The notes beneath the pieces were generated by a model that saw nothing but the letters and a program-made list of their open reading frames with translations, made no database searches and was not told the DNA's origin. A DNA stretch of 55,360 nt. It comes from Rhodoferax sp. OV413 (lineage in GTDB: Bacteria > Pseudomonadota > Gammaproteobacteria > Burkholderiales > Burkholderiaceae_C). The DNA is taken from positions 1-55,360 of the forward strand of contig CAMAWD010000036.1 of NCBI GenBank assembly GCA_945861785.1, in the 5' to 3' direction. Of the stretch, positions 34,103 to 40,990 are shown one piece after another (the stretch's first letter is position 1; each line of letters begins with the position of its first letter). The position numbers and the translations under genes are program-made.

Positions 34103-35137
34103 GTGAACCCATCCGTCATGAATTTTCAGGCCGACCCGGTGGACGCCGCGCTCAAGGTCGGCCTGCTGGACCTGTGGTACCCGGTCTGCCCGTCGAGTTT
34201 TGTCAAGGACAGTCCGATTTCACTGCGCCGCCTGGGCCACAAGATCGCCCTGTGGCGCGACCAGTCCGGCGTCGTACACGCTCTTGAAGACCACTGCCCG
34301 CACCGCGGCGCGCCGCTCTCGATGGGCGTCATCCTGGGAGACCGCCTGGCCTGCGCCTACCACGGGGTCGAGGTGCGTTGCGATGGCACCGTGACGCGGG
34401 TGCCGGCGAGCCCTGGCTGCAAGCTCGAAGGTTCACGCACCACGCTCAGTTTTCATGTGGCCGAGAGCAATGGCGCGGTGTTCCTGTACAACAGCAGCAA
34501 GAACATCGACACCGCGCCGCCGCTCGAGCTGCCCCCCGAACTGGTCGCATCCGGGTGGAGTTCGTTCCTGTGTTACGTGGAATGGGGTTGCGATTACCGC
34601 TACGTGATCGAGAACGTGATGGACCCTATGCACGGTACCTACCTGCACAAGCAGTCCCACACCATGTCAGAAGGCGACGCCAGGGCCGAATTTCAGATCC
34701 GCGACACCGACAACGGATTCTTCTTCGAGAAAAAGGGCCAACGCGACGTGAACTTCGACTGGTCAGAGTGGATCGAGACCGGCATCCACCTGATGCGGCT
34801 CGAAATCCCCTATCCCAAGACCGGGGGCCCGGGCGGCAGTTTTGCCATCATCGGCAGTTGTGTGCCGATCGCCGAGAACGTCACCGGCGTGTTCTTCTGG
34901 CGCTGCCGCAAGGTGAGCGACTGGCAGCGCGACACCTGGCGCTTCCTGTACAAGAACCGCCTGGAAGAGCGCCACTGGAAGGTGCTCGAGCAGGACCGTG
35001 TGGCGGTCGAGGCGATGGAGCCCGACGCCAACCAGCGCGAGTTTCTCTACCAGCACGACATGGGTGTGGTGCGTATCCGCCGCCGCTGGAAGGCCCTGGC
35101 CAATCAGCAGCTGGAAAAGACGGCGCAAAATACCTGA
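34103..35137 (+). CDS. Rieske aromatic oxygenase, catalytic subunit
   Basis: 344 residues. The Rieske 2Fe-2S site is C65-P-H67 and C84-AY-H87, and the mononuclear iron site is D174, H177 and H182 (NVMDPMHGTYLH). The length and lack of a beta-subunit gene point to the class-IA (phthalate or vanillate oxygenase) type, which hydroxylates or O-demethylates an aromatic ring. The start is GTG 34103 after AAGGAGACAG. The reductase gene follows after a 1-bp gap. Confidence 0.9.
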   Translation: MNPSVMNFQADPVDAALKVGLLDLWYPVCPSSFVKDSPISLRRLGHKIALWRDQSGVVHALEDHCPHRGAPLSMGVILGDRLACAYHGVEVRCDGTVTRVPASPGCKLEGSRTTLSFHVAESNGAVFLYNSSKNIDTAPPLELPPELVASGWSSFLCYVEWGCDYRYVIENVMDPMHGTYLHKQSHTMSEGDARAEFQIRDTDNGFFFEKKGQRDVNFDWSEWIETGIHLMRLEIPYPKTGGPGGSFAIIGSCVPIAENVTGVFFWRCRKVSDWQRDTWRFLYKNRLEERHWKVLEQDRVAVEAMEPDANQREFLYQHDMGVVRIRRRWKALANQQLEKTAQNT

Positions 35138-35138
35138 C

Positions 35139-36098
35139 ATGACCACCACGCTCAACGCCTACGTCCATGCCTTGCGTTTCGAGGCCGAAGACATCACCAG
35201 TATCGAGCTGCGACCGGTCGACGGCGTGGCTTTCCCACCGTTCGATGCCGGCTCGCACATCGACCTGCAACTGCCCAACGGCTTGCTGCGCCGTTATTCG
35301 CTGGTCAACCCGCCCGGTGATCCTGGCCGCTACCTGGTGGCCGTGCTGAAAGACCGCGCCAGCCGCGGCGGCTCGCGCTGGCTGCACGAGAACCTGCGCA
35401 TCGGCATGCGGCTGACCATCAGTGCGCCGCGCAACAATTTCAAGTTGCACGAAGACGCTGCGCATACCGTGCTGGTGGCCGGGGGGATCGGCATCACGCC
35501 ACTGTTGTGCATGGGCCGGCGCCTGCAGCAACTCGGGCGACCGTTCGAGTTGCTGGTGTTTGCCCGTTCGCGCAAGAGCGCCGCCTTTGTGGCAGAAGTC
35601 GAAGCACTCGGGGCGCCCGTGTTGTGGCATTTCGACACTGAACAGGGCGGCCCGCCGGACCTGAAGGCGCTGCTGGCGGCCCGGCCGGCACAACACGGCA
35701 CCCACTACTACGCCTGCGGCCCGGGGGTGATGCTCGACAGCTTCGAGAAGCTCTGCGCGGAGCTCGGTTACACCAACGCGCACCTCGAACGCTTTACAGC
35801 GGTCGAGGTGGCGGCCGCCACGGATGCCAGGCAGTCGTACACGGTGGAGCTCAAGCGCATGGGCAAGGTCATCACGGTCACTCCCGCGCAGACCTTGCTC
35901 GAAGCCTTGCGCGCCTGCGGCGCCGATCCAGCCACCAGTTGCGAGGAAGGTATCTGCGGCTCCTGCGAAACCGCAGTGCTCGAAGGCACGCCGGACCACC
36001 GCGACTCGGTGCTCAGCGCTGCTGAACACGCGGCCAACAAGGTGATGATGGTGTGTGTGTCGGGGTGCAAGAGTGACCGACTGGTGCTGGACATGTGA
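35139..36098 (+). CDS. Rieske oxygenase reductase (FMN, NAD, 2Fe-2S)
   Basis: 319 residues in the phthalate dioxygenase reductase order: FMN-binding barrel (RRYSLVNPP), NAD domain (VLVAGGIGITPLLCMGRRL; YYACGPGVMLDSFE) and a C-terminal plant-type ferredoxin (CEEGICGSCETAVL plus a distal Cys in MVCVSGC). It transfers electrons from NADH to the Rieske oxygenase before it. The ATG lies 1 bp after the oxygenase stop. Confidence 0.92.
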   Translation: MTTTLNAYVHALRFEAEDITSIELRPVDGVAFPPFDAGSHIDLQLPNGLLRRYSLVNPPGDPGRYLVAVLKDRASRGGSRWLHENLRIGMRLTISAPRNNFKLHEDAAHTVLVAGGIGITPLLCMGRRLQQLGRPFELLVFARSRKSAAFVAEVEALGAPVLWHFDTEQGGPPDLKALLAARPAQHGTHYYACGPGVMLDSFEKLCAELGYTNAHLERFTAVEVAAATDARQSYTVELKRMGKVITVTPAQTLLEALRACGADPATSCEEGICGSCETAVLEGTPDHRDSVLSAAEHAANKVMMVCVSGCKSDRLVLDM

Positions 36099-36134
36099 GC
36101 CGCTGCATCGAATGGGTGCAGCACCTGCAAGCCG

Positions 36135-36383
36135 TTATTGCTGTTTGGCACCTTCCGTCAAGCGGCGGCCCAGTCCTATCGCATACGGGGCAGCCCGGGC
36201 TGCAATCATCGGGTCGGCAGACGCCTCCACACCCGTTCGCAATACCATTGGGTTGAAGGCGACCTTGCCGTCCTTCTCGCGTTGGCGCAGGTCGTCAAAC
36301 AAGAAGCTCGGGCCCTTGGCTTTGGCCTCGTCATCAGTCAGGCCTTGAACACCACCCCCAAGAGTCACGACCCCGAATGCCAT
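36135..36383 (-). pseudogene. Possible catalase-like C-terminal fragment
   Basis: 82 residues ending NPMVLRTGVEASADPMIAARA and AYAIGLGRRL. This resembles, from memory, the C-terminal tail of catalase-family peroxidases (SrpA-like), without the haem-binding catalytic core. ATG 36383 follows GAGCGGGAA directly after the monooxygenase stop, so it may be translated. It could also be an unrelated small protein. The assignment is weak. Confidence 0.3.
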
Positions 36384-36390
36384 TTCCCGC

Positions 36391-37536
36391 TCAACCAGCA
36401 TCCAGCGGCACCGTCCACGCATCGTACCCATACACCCAATCCGCATTGCCCTGCGTCTTCATCCACTGGTTGCCGCGTGAGCCGATCTGGATCTTGGCGG
36501 TGCGCTCCTGGCGCGCATGGGCATAGGTCTGCAGCACGTCGGCGACCTTCAAAACATCGGTCACCGGCCCCAGGCAACGCCCCAGTACCACCGCGTCCTC
36601 GATCGCCTGGCAGGCGCCTTGCGCCATGAACGGCAACATCGGATGGCAGGCGTCGCCCAGCAGCGTGACGTTGCCCTTGGACCACACCGGCAGCGGATCG
36701 CGCTCGTACAGGGCGCTCTTGAGCACCGTGTCGCAGGCGTCGAGCAGCTTGCGTGCATCGGCATGGAAATCGCGGTAGAAGCCGCGCAACTCGTTCACGT
36801 CGCCCGGGCTGGTCCATGATTCTTCGAGCCAGGTGTCCTGCCCGGTGGTGGCAAAAACAAAGGTGTCCTTGCCCTGGTTGAGCGGGAAGGTGACGATCTG
36901 GCTTTGCGGGTTCGGCCCCCACCACTTGGTGAACGCGCCGATCTCGGGCACATCCTGCACCCGCTCGGTGGGCACCACGGCGCGGAACGACACTACGCCG
37001 GTGAAACGAGGGCGCTCTTCGCCGAACAGCGCGGTGCGCACGCGCGAGTGGATACCGTCGGCACCGATGACCACGTCGTGCGCCACGCTGGTGCCGTCTT
37101 CGAAGTCCAGCGTGACACCGTACCCGGTGGTGCGCAGGCCGGTCATGCGTTTGCCAAACTGCACCTGCTCCGCCGGAAACGTATTGGTCAGTGCGGCCAG
37201 CACGTCGGCACGGTGGATCGTGATCTGCGGCGCACCGTATTGCTGCTCGGCCACGTCGCCCATGCCCAAACGCGAGGTCTCGGCGCTGGTGTCCCAGTCG
37301 CGGCTGATGCGAAACGTCGGCCGCGCACCGGTGCGGCGCACCGCCTCGCCCACGCCCAGCCCAAGCCCGTCGAGCGCCCGCACCGCGTTGGGCGTGAGGT
37401 TGATGTCGGCGCCAACACGTGCGAACTTGCCGGCCTGCTCGTACACGCTGATGCGGTGCCCCTGGCGCTGCAGCGCGATGGCGGCGGTGAGGCCCCCGAC
37501 ACCCGCGCCCACGATACCGATGTGCAAACCTGCCAT
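36391..37536 (-). CDS. FAD-dependent aromatic monooxygenase, NicC-like
   Basis: 381 residues. The FAD Rossmann motif is GIVGAGVGGLTAA, the DG motif VVIGADGIHSRVR, and the GD motif VTLLGDACHPMLPFMAQGAC. The end NADWVYGYDAW and internal ITIHRADVLAAL and FGKRM closely match 6-hydroxynicotinate 3-monooxygenase (NicC, about 382 residues). Decarboxylative hydroxylation of a hydroxybenzoate or hydroxypyridine carboxylate is the likely reaction. Its 5' end (37536) abuts the integron remnant, which separates it from the rest of the minus-strand catabolic genes. Confidence 0.85.
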   Translation of the reverse strand: MAGLHIGIVGAGVGGLTAAIALQRQGHRISVYEQAGKFARVGADINLTPNAVRALDGLGLGVGEAVRRTGARPTFRISRDWDTSAETSRLGMGDVAEQQYGAPQITIHRADVLAALTNTFPAEQVQFGKRMTGLRTTGYGVTLDFEDGTSVAHDVVIGADGIHSRVRTALFGEERPRFTGVVSFRAVVPTERVQDVPEIGAFTKWWGPNPQSQIVTFPLNQGKDTFVFATTGQDTWLEESWTSPGDVNELRGFYRDFHADARKLLDACDTVLKSALYERDPLPVWSKGNVTLLGDACHPMLPFMAQGACQAIEDAVVLGRCLGPVTDVLKVADVLQTYAHARQERTAKIQIGSRGNQWMKTQGNADWVYGYDAWTVPLDAG

Positions 37537-37549
37537 GCCACTTCTCCCG

Positions 37550-37741
37550 TCAGTTTCTAGGGATCCAGGGGTCGATTGTCGTTACATCGGCGCCCCTGAA
37601 GTCTCGGGTATTTCGCGTAGCCAGCATGTAGCCGTTGGCCATTGCGATGGCCGCAATCGCGCCATCGACGAAACTGACGCGGTTGCCAGTCGCCTGTGCG
37701 CTGGTGTTGATACGTGCGAAGGCCTGGGTAGTTGGCGTCAA
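37550..37741 (-). pseudogene. VapC/FitB-type PIN toxin, C-terminal stump
   Basis: 63 codons encode the second half of a PIN ribonuclease: RVSFVDGAIAAIAMANGYML and ATRNTRDFRGADVTTIDPW. The N-terminal half with the first catalytic Asp is missing, and so is any antitoxin. The truncation point faces the damaged edge of the first attC-like site, so one deletion may have removed both. Confidence 0.7.
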
Positions 37742-37772
37742 CTATCCTGACACGACCGGCCAAGGTAATTGT

Positions 37773-37888
37773 CGCCAACCAGACGGCAGGACGCCAGGCC
37801 CGGGCTGGGCCGGCGAAAATGTACCGCGTACCGCCAGACCGGGCCTGGTGGCCTGCCGTTGGCGCTCCGCTTGAGCGAGGGGTTGGGC
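37773..37888 (-). repeat. attC-like site 1 (left edge damaged)
   Basis: It shares with the sites at 39230 and 40046 the central block GGCGAAAATGTACCGCGTAC and flanking arms (ACGGCAGGACGCCAGGCCCG; TGCCGTTGGCGCTCC). The right end GTTGGGC fits GTTRRRY perfectly. The left end reads CGCCAAC, a poor RYYYAAC, and lacks the GTTTGAGCTGAGC arm, so this side has been rearranged. A second CGCCAAC complement, GTTGGCG, lies at 37731-37737. Confidence 0.65.
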
Positions 37889-37914
37889 TACCGTGTGGCG
37901 GCGACCCTGCTAGC

Positions 37915-37944
37915 ATGTGTACCCGAGCTTACTGAGGTACACAT
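37915..37944. promoter_or_regulatory. vapBC operator
   Basis: ATGTGTACC (37915-37923) and GGTACACAT (37936-37944) are perfect 9-bp arms 12 bp apart, ending 1 bp before the vapB ATG. VapB/VapC complexes repress their own operons at palindromes in this position, so autoregulation is inferred. Confidence 0.6.
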
Positions 37945-37945
37945 C

Positions 37946-38140
37946 ATGCGCACAAATATTGAGATAGACGAAAAACTCATGAAGGATGCACTGCGTGCCA
38001 CCGGAGCGAAGACCAAGAAGGAAGCGGTTGAGCTTGGGCTACGGACTCTGCTTGACCTTCGTGCGCAAGAGAAGGCTCGTGAGTTGCGCGGGAAGATTAC
38101 CTGGGAAGGTGATTTGAATGCGATGAGGACTGACAGGTGA
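37946..38140 (+). CDS. vapB: VapB-family antitoxin
   Basis: 64 residues. The ribbon-helix-helix start MRTNIEIDEKLMKDALRATG and KTKKEAVELGLRTLL are typical of the VapB type-II family; the C-terminus (RGKITWEGDLNAMR) is the toxin-binding tail. It overlaps vapC by 4 bp (GTGA). In this cassette the operon runs opposite to the other cassettes. Confidence 0.9.
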   Translation: MRTNIEIDEKLMKDALRATGAKTKKEAVELGLRTLLDLRAQEKARELRGKITWEGDLNAMRTDR

Positions 38141-38538
38141 TCTTGGTCGACTCCAGCGTGTGGGTCGACTACTTTCGCTCCGCCGACACTCCGCAGGTCG
38201 CGCTGCTGGATTCCTTGTTTGGACGGACGCGGATTGCTGTCGGAGACTTGGTTGCGGCTGAGGTATTGCAAGGCGTTCGAGATGACAAGGAGTTCAGGTT
38301 GGTGAAGAAGGTGTTCGGCACCTTCACTCGTCTCGATCTTTGCAGGTACGACTTGGCGTTGAAGGCTTCGGAGAACTATCGCGTCCTTCGAGCAAAGGGT
38401 ATCACGGTCCGCAAGACCATCGACACGTTGATCGCGACGCGGTGCATCGAGGATGGCCTGACACTCTTGCACTCTGACCGCGAATTCGCACCCTTTGCAA
38501 AGCACCTCGGCCTGCGCGAGGCGTATTCGGAAGCATAA
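38137..38538 (+). CDS. vapC: VapC-family PIN ribonuclease toxin
   Basis: 133 residues, full length. The PIN acidic residues are present: D in MILVDSSVWVDYF, E in AAEVLQG, and D in KTIDTLIATRC and HSDREFAPFA. VapC toxins cleave tRNA or rRNA. The start is GTG 38137 overlapping the vapB stop. The stop TAA at 38536-38538 lies inside the GCATAAC end of an attC, a tight cassette junction. Confidence 0.9.
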   Translation: MILVDSSVWVDYFRSADTPQVALLDSLFGRTRIAVGDLVAAEVLQGVRDDKEFRLVKKVFGTFTRLDLCRYDLALKASENYRVLRAKGITVRKTIDTLIATRCIEDGLTLLHSDREFAPFAKHLGLREAYSEA

Positions 38539-38619
38539 CGTTGGCGCTGTCCGGCACGCAGCAAGTGCCGCGAAGCGGCAACCTGCTGCTGCGTGTCCGC
38601 GACGAGCAACTGGTTATGT
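38533..38619 (-). repeat. attC site 2 (87 bp)
   Basis: Ends GCATAAC (38533-38539) and GTTATGT (38613-38619) are near-complementary. Inner arms CGGCACGCAGCAAGTGCCGC and GCGGCAACCTGCTGCTGCGT fold into an imperfect hairpin with the extrahelical bases expected of attC. It is shorter and of different sequence from the three related sites. It overlaps both the vapC stop and the brnA stop. Confidence 0.75.
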
Positions 38620-38922
38620 CGCATTGCTTCGAGGTAGATGCTTGTTGACGTATTGGCGGAGCACACTGTCCATGCGCGCCTGCCAGCCTTCGCCAGTGGA
38701 ACGAAAGTACTCCACGACCTCTACGCTGTAGCGCACAGAAAGCAACAACTTTTTGTTCTCGGATTTTGGCCTGCCGCGCACAGTGCGAATCGGTACCAAT
38801 GCATCTAGCTGAGCCTTCGTCATAGGCTTCGCATCAGCGTCTGCTTTGGCCGCCGCAACAATTCTTGCGTTGTCCTTGACTGATGGCATCAGGATGACCC
38901 GCTTACTGGATGCTTTCGACAT
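38614..38922 (-). CDS. brnA: BrnA-family antitoxin
   Basis: 102 residues. The C-terminal half has the BrnA ribbon-helix-helix core (KKLLLSVRYSVEVVEYFRST, then GWQARMDSVLRQYV). It follows brnT with a 20-bp overlap, the normal toxin-first order of BrnTA. Its TAA stop lies in the attC core, so the cassette has almost no spare sequence. Confidence 0.9.
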   Translation of the reverse strand: MSKASSKRVILMPSVKDNARIVAAAKADADAKPMTKAQLDALVPIRTVRGRPKSENKKLLLSVRYSVEVVEYFRSTGEGWQARMDSVLRQYVNKHLPRSNAT

Positions 38923-39175
38923 ATTTTTTCACCTCTCGTCGCTCGGCAAGGCGCAGGCTGATGGTTCTGCGTACGCCACCACGGTCTACAAACGCCACGT
39001 AATACAACGTGTTGCCCTCTGGAACCAGTCCAATCATTCGCAACTCGTCATACGGATAACGTGGGTCAACCCAAACATACGCTTCATCCCAGGCCAACTT
39101 TTCACAGAACGAAAGAGACAGGCCATGATTGGCCAAATTCAGTTTGTCTTTGTCAGGATCAAAGATGAAGCGCAC
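38903..39175 (-). CDS. brnT: BrnT-family ribonuclease toxin
   Basis: 90 residues: FIFDPDKDKLNLANHGLSL followed by the RelE-like fold end (GVRRTISLRLAERREVKKY). BrnT is an mRNA-cleaving toxin neutralised by BrnA. The start is GTG 39175; a predicted promoter places the -10 box only 5 bp upstream, so the mRNA may be leaderless. Confidence 0.9.
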   Translation of the reverse strand: MRFIFDPDKDKLNLANHGLSLSFCEKLAWDEAYVWVDPRYPYDELRMIGLVPEGNTLYYVAFVDRGGVRRTISLRLAERREVKKYVESIQ

Positions 39176-39180
39176 GTTTT

Positions 39181-39208
39181 ATTGTAGCTACCAATATTCA
39201 CAATTCAA
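39181..39208 (-). promoter_or_regulatory. Promoter of brnTA
   Basis: On the minus strand TTGAAT (39208-39203), 16 bp, TACAAT (39186-39181). The GTG start of brnT begins 5 bp after the -10 box, leaving no room for a leader or ribosome site. Confidence 0.5.
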
Positions 39209-39229
39209 GAACGACTATGGCTTGACGCG

Positions 39230-39366
39230 ACATAACGTTTGAGCTGAGCGGCGCCGACGGCAGGACGCCAGGCCCGGGCTGGCGAAAATGTACCGCGTAC
39301 CGCCAGGCCGGGCCTGGTGGCTTGCCGTTGGCGCTCCGTTTGAGCGAGGGGTTCGAGGGGTTGGAC
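39230..39366 (-). repeat. attC site 3 (137 bp)
   Basis: Ends ACATAAC (39230-39236) and GTTGGAC (39360-39366); read on the minus strand this is GTCCAAC ... GTTATGT. Arms GAGCTGAGCGGCGCCGACGG and GCCGTTGGCGCTCCGTTTGA are imperfectly complementary. The centre is shared with sites 1 and 4. The right edge contains a small duplication of GAGGGGTT. It lies 16 bp from the higA stop. Confidence 0.75.
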
Positions 39367-39382
39367 ACCACGTTTTGGTTGA

Positions 39383-39697
39383 CTACTTTGCTGCAACCGC
39401 CAGAAGCGCCTTGGGGTTCGTGCGCGCGATGGTGAGCAAAGTGCGAGCGGCACCGCTTGGCTGCTTGCGGCCCTGTTCCCAGCCTTGCAGCGTGCGCACC
39501 GACACGCCCAACAATGCCGCGAACTGACTCTGAGACAGACCTGTCTTCTCGCGAGCTTCCGTAGCTGGCGAATGAACGACATGGGTCTTGCCGGCCTTCA
39601 TCTCCTTGATCGACTGCAGCAGGTCTGCGGCCAGATCTCGTGTGGCCTCATAGTCGGCAAGCTGCTTCCTGCTCAGGGGTTTACTCTTCGAGTGCAC
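39383..39697 (-). CDS. higA: HigA/NadS-type antitoxin
   Basis: 104 residues with a C-terminal Xre helix-turn-helix (REKTGLSQSQFAALLGVSVR, then TLQGWEQGRKQPSG). It overlaps the toxin gene by 17 bp and starts at GTG 39697. It is expected to neutralise HigB and repress the operon. Its stop is followed 16 bp later by an attC, as expected for a cassette. Confidence 0.9.
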   Translation of the reverse strand: MHSKSKPLSRKQLADYEATRDLAADLLQSIKEMKAGKTHVVHSPATEAREKTGLSQSQFAALLGVSVRTLQGWEQGRKQPSGAARTLLTIARTNPKALLAVAAK

Positions 39698-39992
39698 GGC
39701 GAATCTCCTTGAGGACTGGCCCCTTCAGGTTGTCGGTTTCTGACTTGGCGTAGAGGGTTAAGAGAACTAATTCCTCTGCTTCGGTGCGGGCGAAGAAGAT
39801 CACTCGAACCCCGCTGGACTTACCCGTACCTTGGCGCTTCCAGCGTACTTTCCGAATTCCTCCGGACTCCTTGACTACGACGCCCGCTTCAGGCTCAGCG
39901 GCTATGTATGCCGCGAACTCACCACGCTCGTCTTCGGTCCAGTACACGGGCCACTGCTTCTGGAACAGGGAGGTTTCGACGACGGTGAACAT
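39681..39992 (-). CDS. higB: HigB/RelE-type toxin
   Basis: 103 residues: FTVVETSLFQKQWPVYWTED, then GIRKVRWKRQGTGKSSGVRV and a C-terminal ILLTLY-like strand (VLLTLYAKSE). This is the HigB subgroup of ribosome-dependent RelE toxins. ATG 39992 lies 6 bp after a predicted -10 box, so the transcript is possibly leaderless. Confidence 0.9.
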   Translation of the reverse strand: MFTVVETSLFQKQWPVYWTEDERGEFAAYIAAEPEAGVVVKESGGIRKVRWKRQGTGKSSGVRVIFFARTEAEELVLLTLYAKSETDNLKGPVLKEIRRALEE

Positions 39993-39998
39993 TGAGCG

Positions 39999-40027
39999 AC
40001 TATACGCCTAAGGCGCACAATTGTCGA
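39999..40027 (-). promoter_or_regulatory. Promoter of higBA
   Basis: Minus strand TCGACA (40027-40022), 17 bp, TATAGT (40004-39999). The spacer holds the palindrome CGCCTAAGGCG, a likely HigA operator. The higB ATG at 39992 is 6 bp after the -10 box. Confidence 0.55.
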
Positions 40028-40045
40028 GAGCGCAGTATTCGTGGT

Positions 40046-40175
40046 GTCTAACGTTCGAGCTAAGCGGGCGACGACGGTGGGACGCGCGGGCCCGGTTGGC
40101 GAAAATGTACCGCGTACCGCCGGCCGGGCCCGCGTGGCCCGCCGTTGGGGCTCAGCTTGAGCGAGGGGGTCAGGC
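40046..40175 (-). repeat. attC site 4 (130 bp)
   Basis: Ends GTCTAAC (40046-40052) and GTCAGGC (40169-40175); on the minus strand GCCTGAC ... GTTAGAC, where GTTAGAC fits the core consensus perfectly. Central block GGCGAAAATGTACCGCGTAC is identical to sites 1 and 3. It follows the DUF1330 gene stop by 71 bp. Confidence 0.75.
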
Positions 40176-40246
40176 GGCGCTGCGCTCGGCGTGCCCTGTG
40201 CTTTGTTCTTGGCCATTGTCGAACAGGAGTCCAGGCTTGGCAGCGC

Positions 40247-40537
40247 TCAAACGCCTTCAATGATTCGAATGTCTCGATCCGCTCCATCACCGAGCGCGGC
40301 CAAAGCTGCTTGGTAGGCGGTACTGTCATAGGCGGCCGCCGCCTGTTCGACGCTGTCGAACTCAATTAGAACCGTACGCTCCTTCAACCCGAGTTCGTAG
40401 GTTCTTGACGGCTCACCCCGCGCCAAAAATCGACCACCAGCTGCCGTGAGTGCGGGTCCCGCGAGCTTCGCGTAGGCGGCAAGCTTTTCGGCATCCTTCA
40501 CTGCGCGATACGTGCTGACCCAGTAGACTTTGGACAT
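40247..40537 (-). CDS. DUF1330 protein (integron cassette)
   Basis: 96 residues, a ferredoxin-like fold of the DUF1330 family: VYWVSTYRAVKDAEKLAAYA, AGGRFLARGEP, TVLIEFDSVEQAAAAYDSTA and ending RDIRIIEGV. Function is unknown. ATG 40537 has a good AAGGA ribosome site. It is the cassette nearest the intI remnant, the position of the most recent insertion. Confidence 0.85.
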   Translation of the reverse strand: MSKVYWVSTYRAVKDAEKLAAYAKLAGPALTAAGGRFLARGEPSRTYELGLKERTVLIEFDSVEQAAAAYDSTAYQAALAALGDGADRDIRIIEGV

Positions 40538-40540
40538 TTT

Positions 40541-40723
40541 TTTCCTTGTGGTTGGTAGTTCAGTTTTATACCGTTCGCAGAGCGAAAACGCTGCCATCGC
40601 GCCGCCTGACGTAATGTAGCCGAGCGCCTGTCTTGGCATTCCCAAGCTAGACGACGAAATAAGCTGGGCACGAGGGGTTGATCGCGACAGCGAAAAGTTG
40701 CGCAACGTCCCTTGTAGTCCCGC
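40541..40723. other. Putative attI/leader region
   Basis: No gene is visible between the first cassette and the intI remnant. A functional integron would carry attI and the cassette promoter here. GCCTGAC near 40612 (minus strand GTCAGGC) is a weak core-site candidate. Nothing clearer is seen. Confidence 0.35.
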
Positions 40724-40810
40724 TTGCTGGATCAGCTACGGGAGGTTCTACGGTACAAGCACTATCGCTTGCGCACCGAAGAGGCCTACCTGTATTGGGT
40801 GAAGTTTTAA
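40724..40810 (+). pseudogene. intI: Integron integrase remnant
   Basis: The frame reads [20 protein letters not shown] then AYLYWVKF-stop, which aligns with residues about 16-43 of IntI integrases (IntI1: [25 protein letters not shown]). A stop (TAG) interrupts the frame just upstream, and everything after WVKF, including the catalytic Tyr and the R-H-R triad, is gone. It points away from the cassette array, as intI should. Confidence 0.8.
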
Positions 40811-40990
40811 AGTTGCCGTGGCTTGACGAGGTACAGCGCCCCACACGCCCGAGGCGCATTCCATCCGCAATGACCGTGACCGAGGTGGCGGCAGGCAGCC
40901 ATGCGCCAAAACGCCCGCTTCAGTCGGCTGCCGGCTCGCCATGCGTTTGCCGAATGCACCAGCCCGGCGGGAACGGTGTTGGCCCCGGGC

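Larger units (their letters stand above)
37550..40810. mobile_element. Degenerate integron with toxin-antitoxin cassette array
   Basis: On the plus strand at the right end is an intI remnant (40724-40810). To its left, reading outward on the minus strand, are cassettes: DUF1330 gene plus attC (40046-40175), higBA plus attC (39230-39366), brnTA plus attC (38533-38619), vapBC in reverse orientation plus attC-like (37773-37888), and a PIN-domain stump. In the first three, an attC follows each gene stop by at most 72 bp, with the core facing away from intI, as in true integrons. IntI is too short to act, so the array is frozen or depends on an integrase elsewhere. It splits the catabolic cluster. 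Confidence 0.8.
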
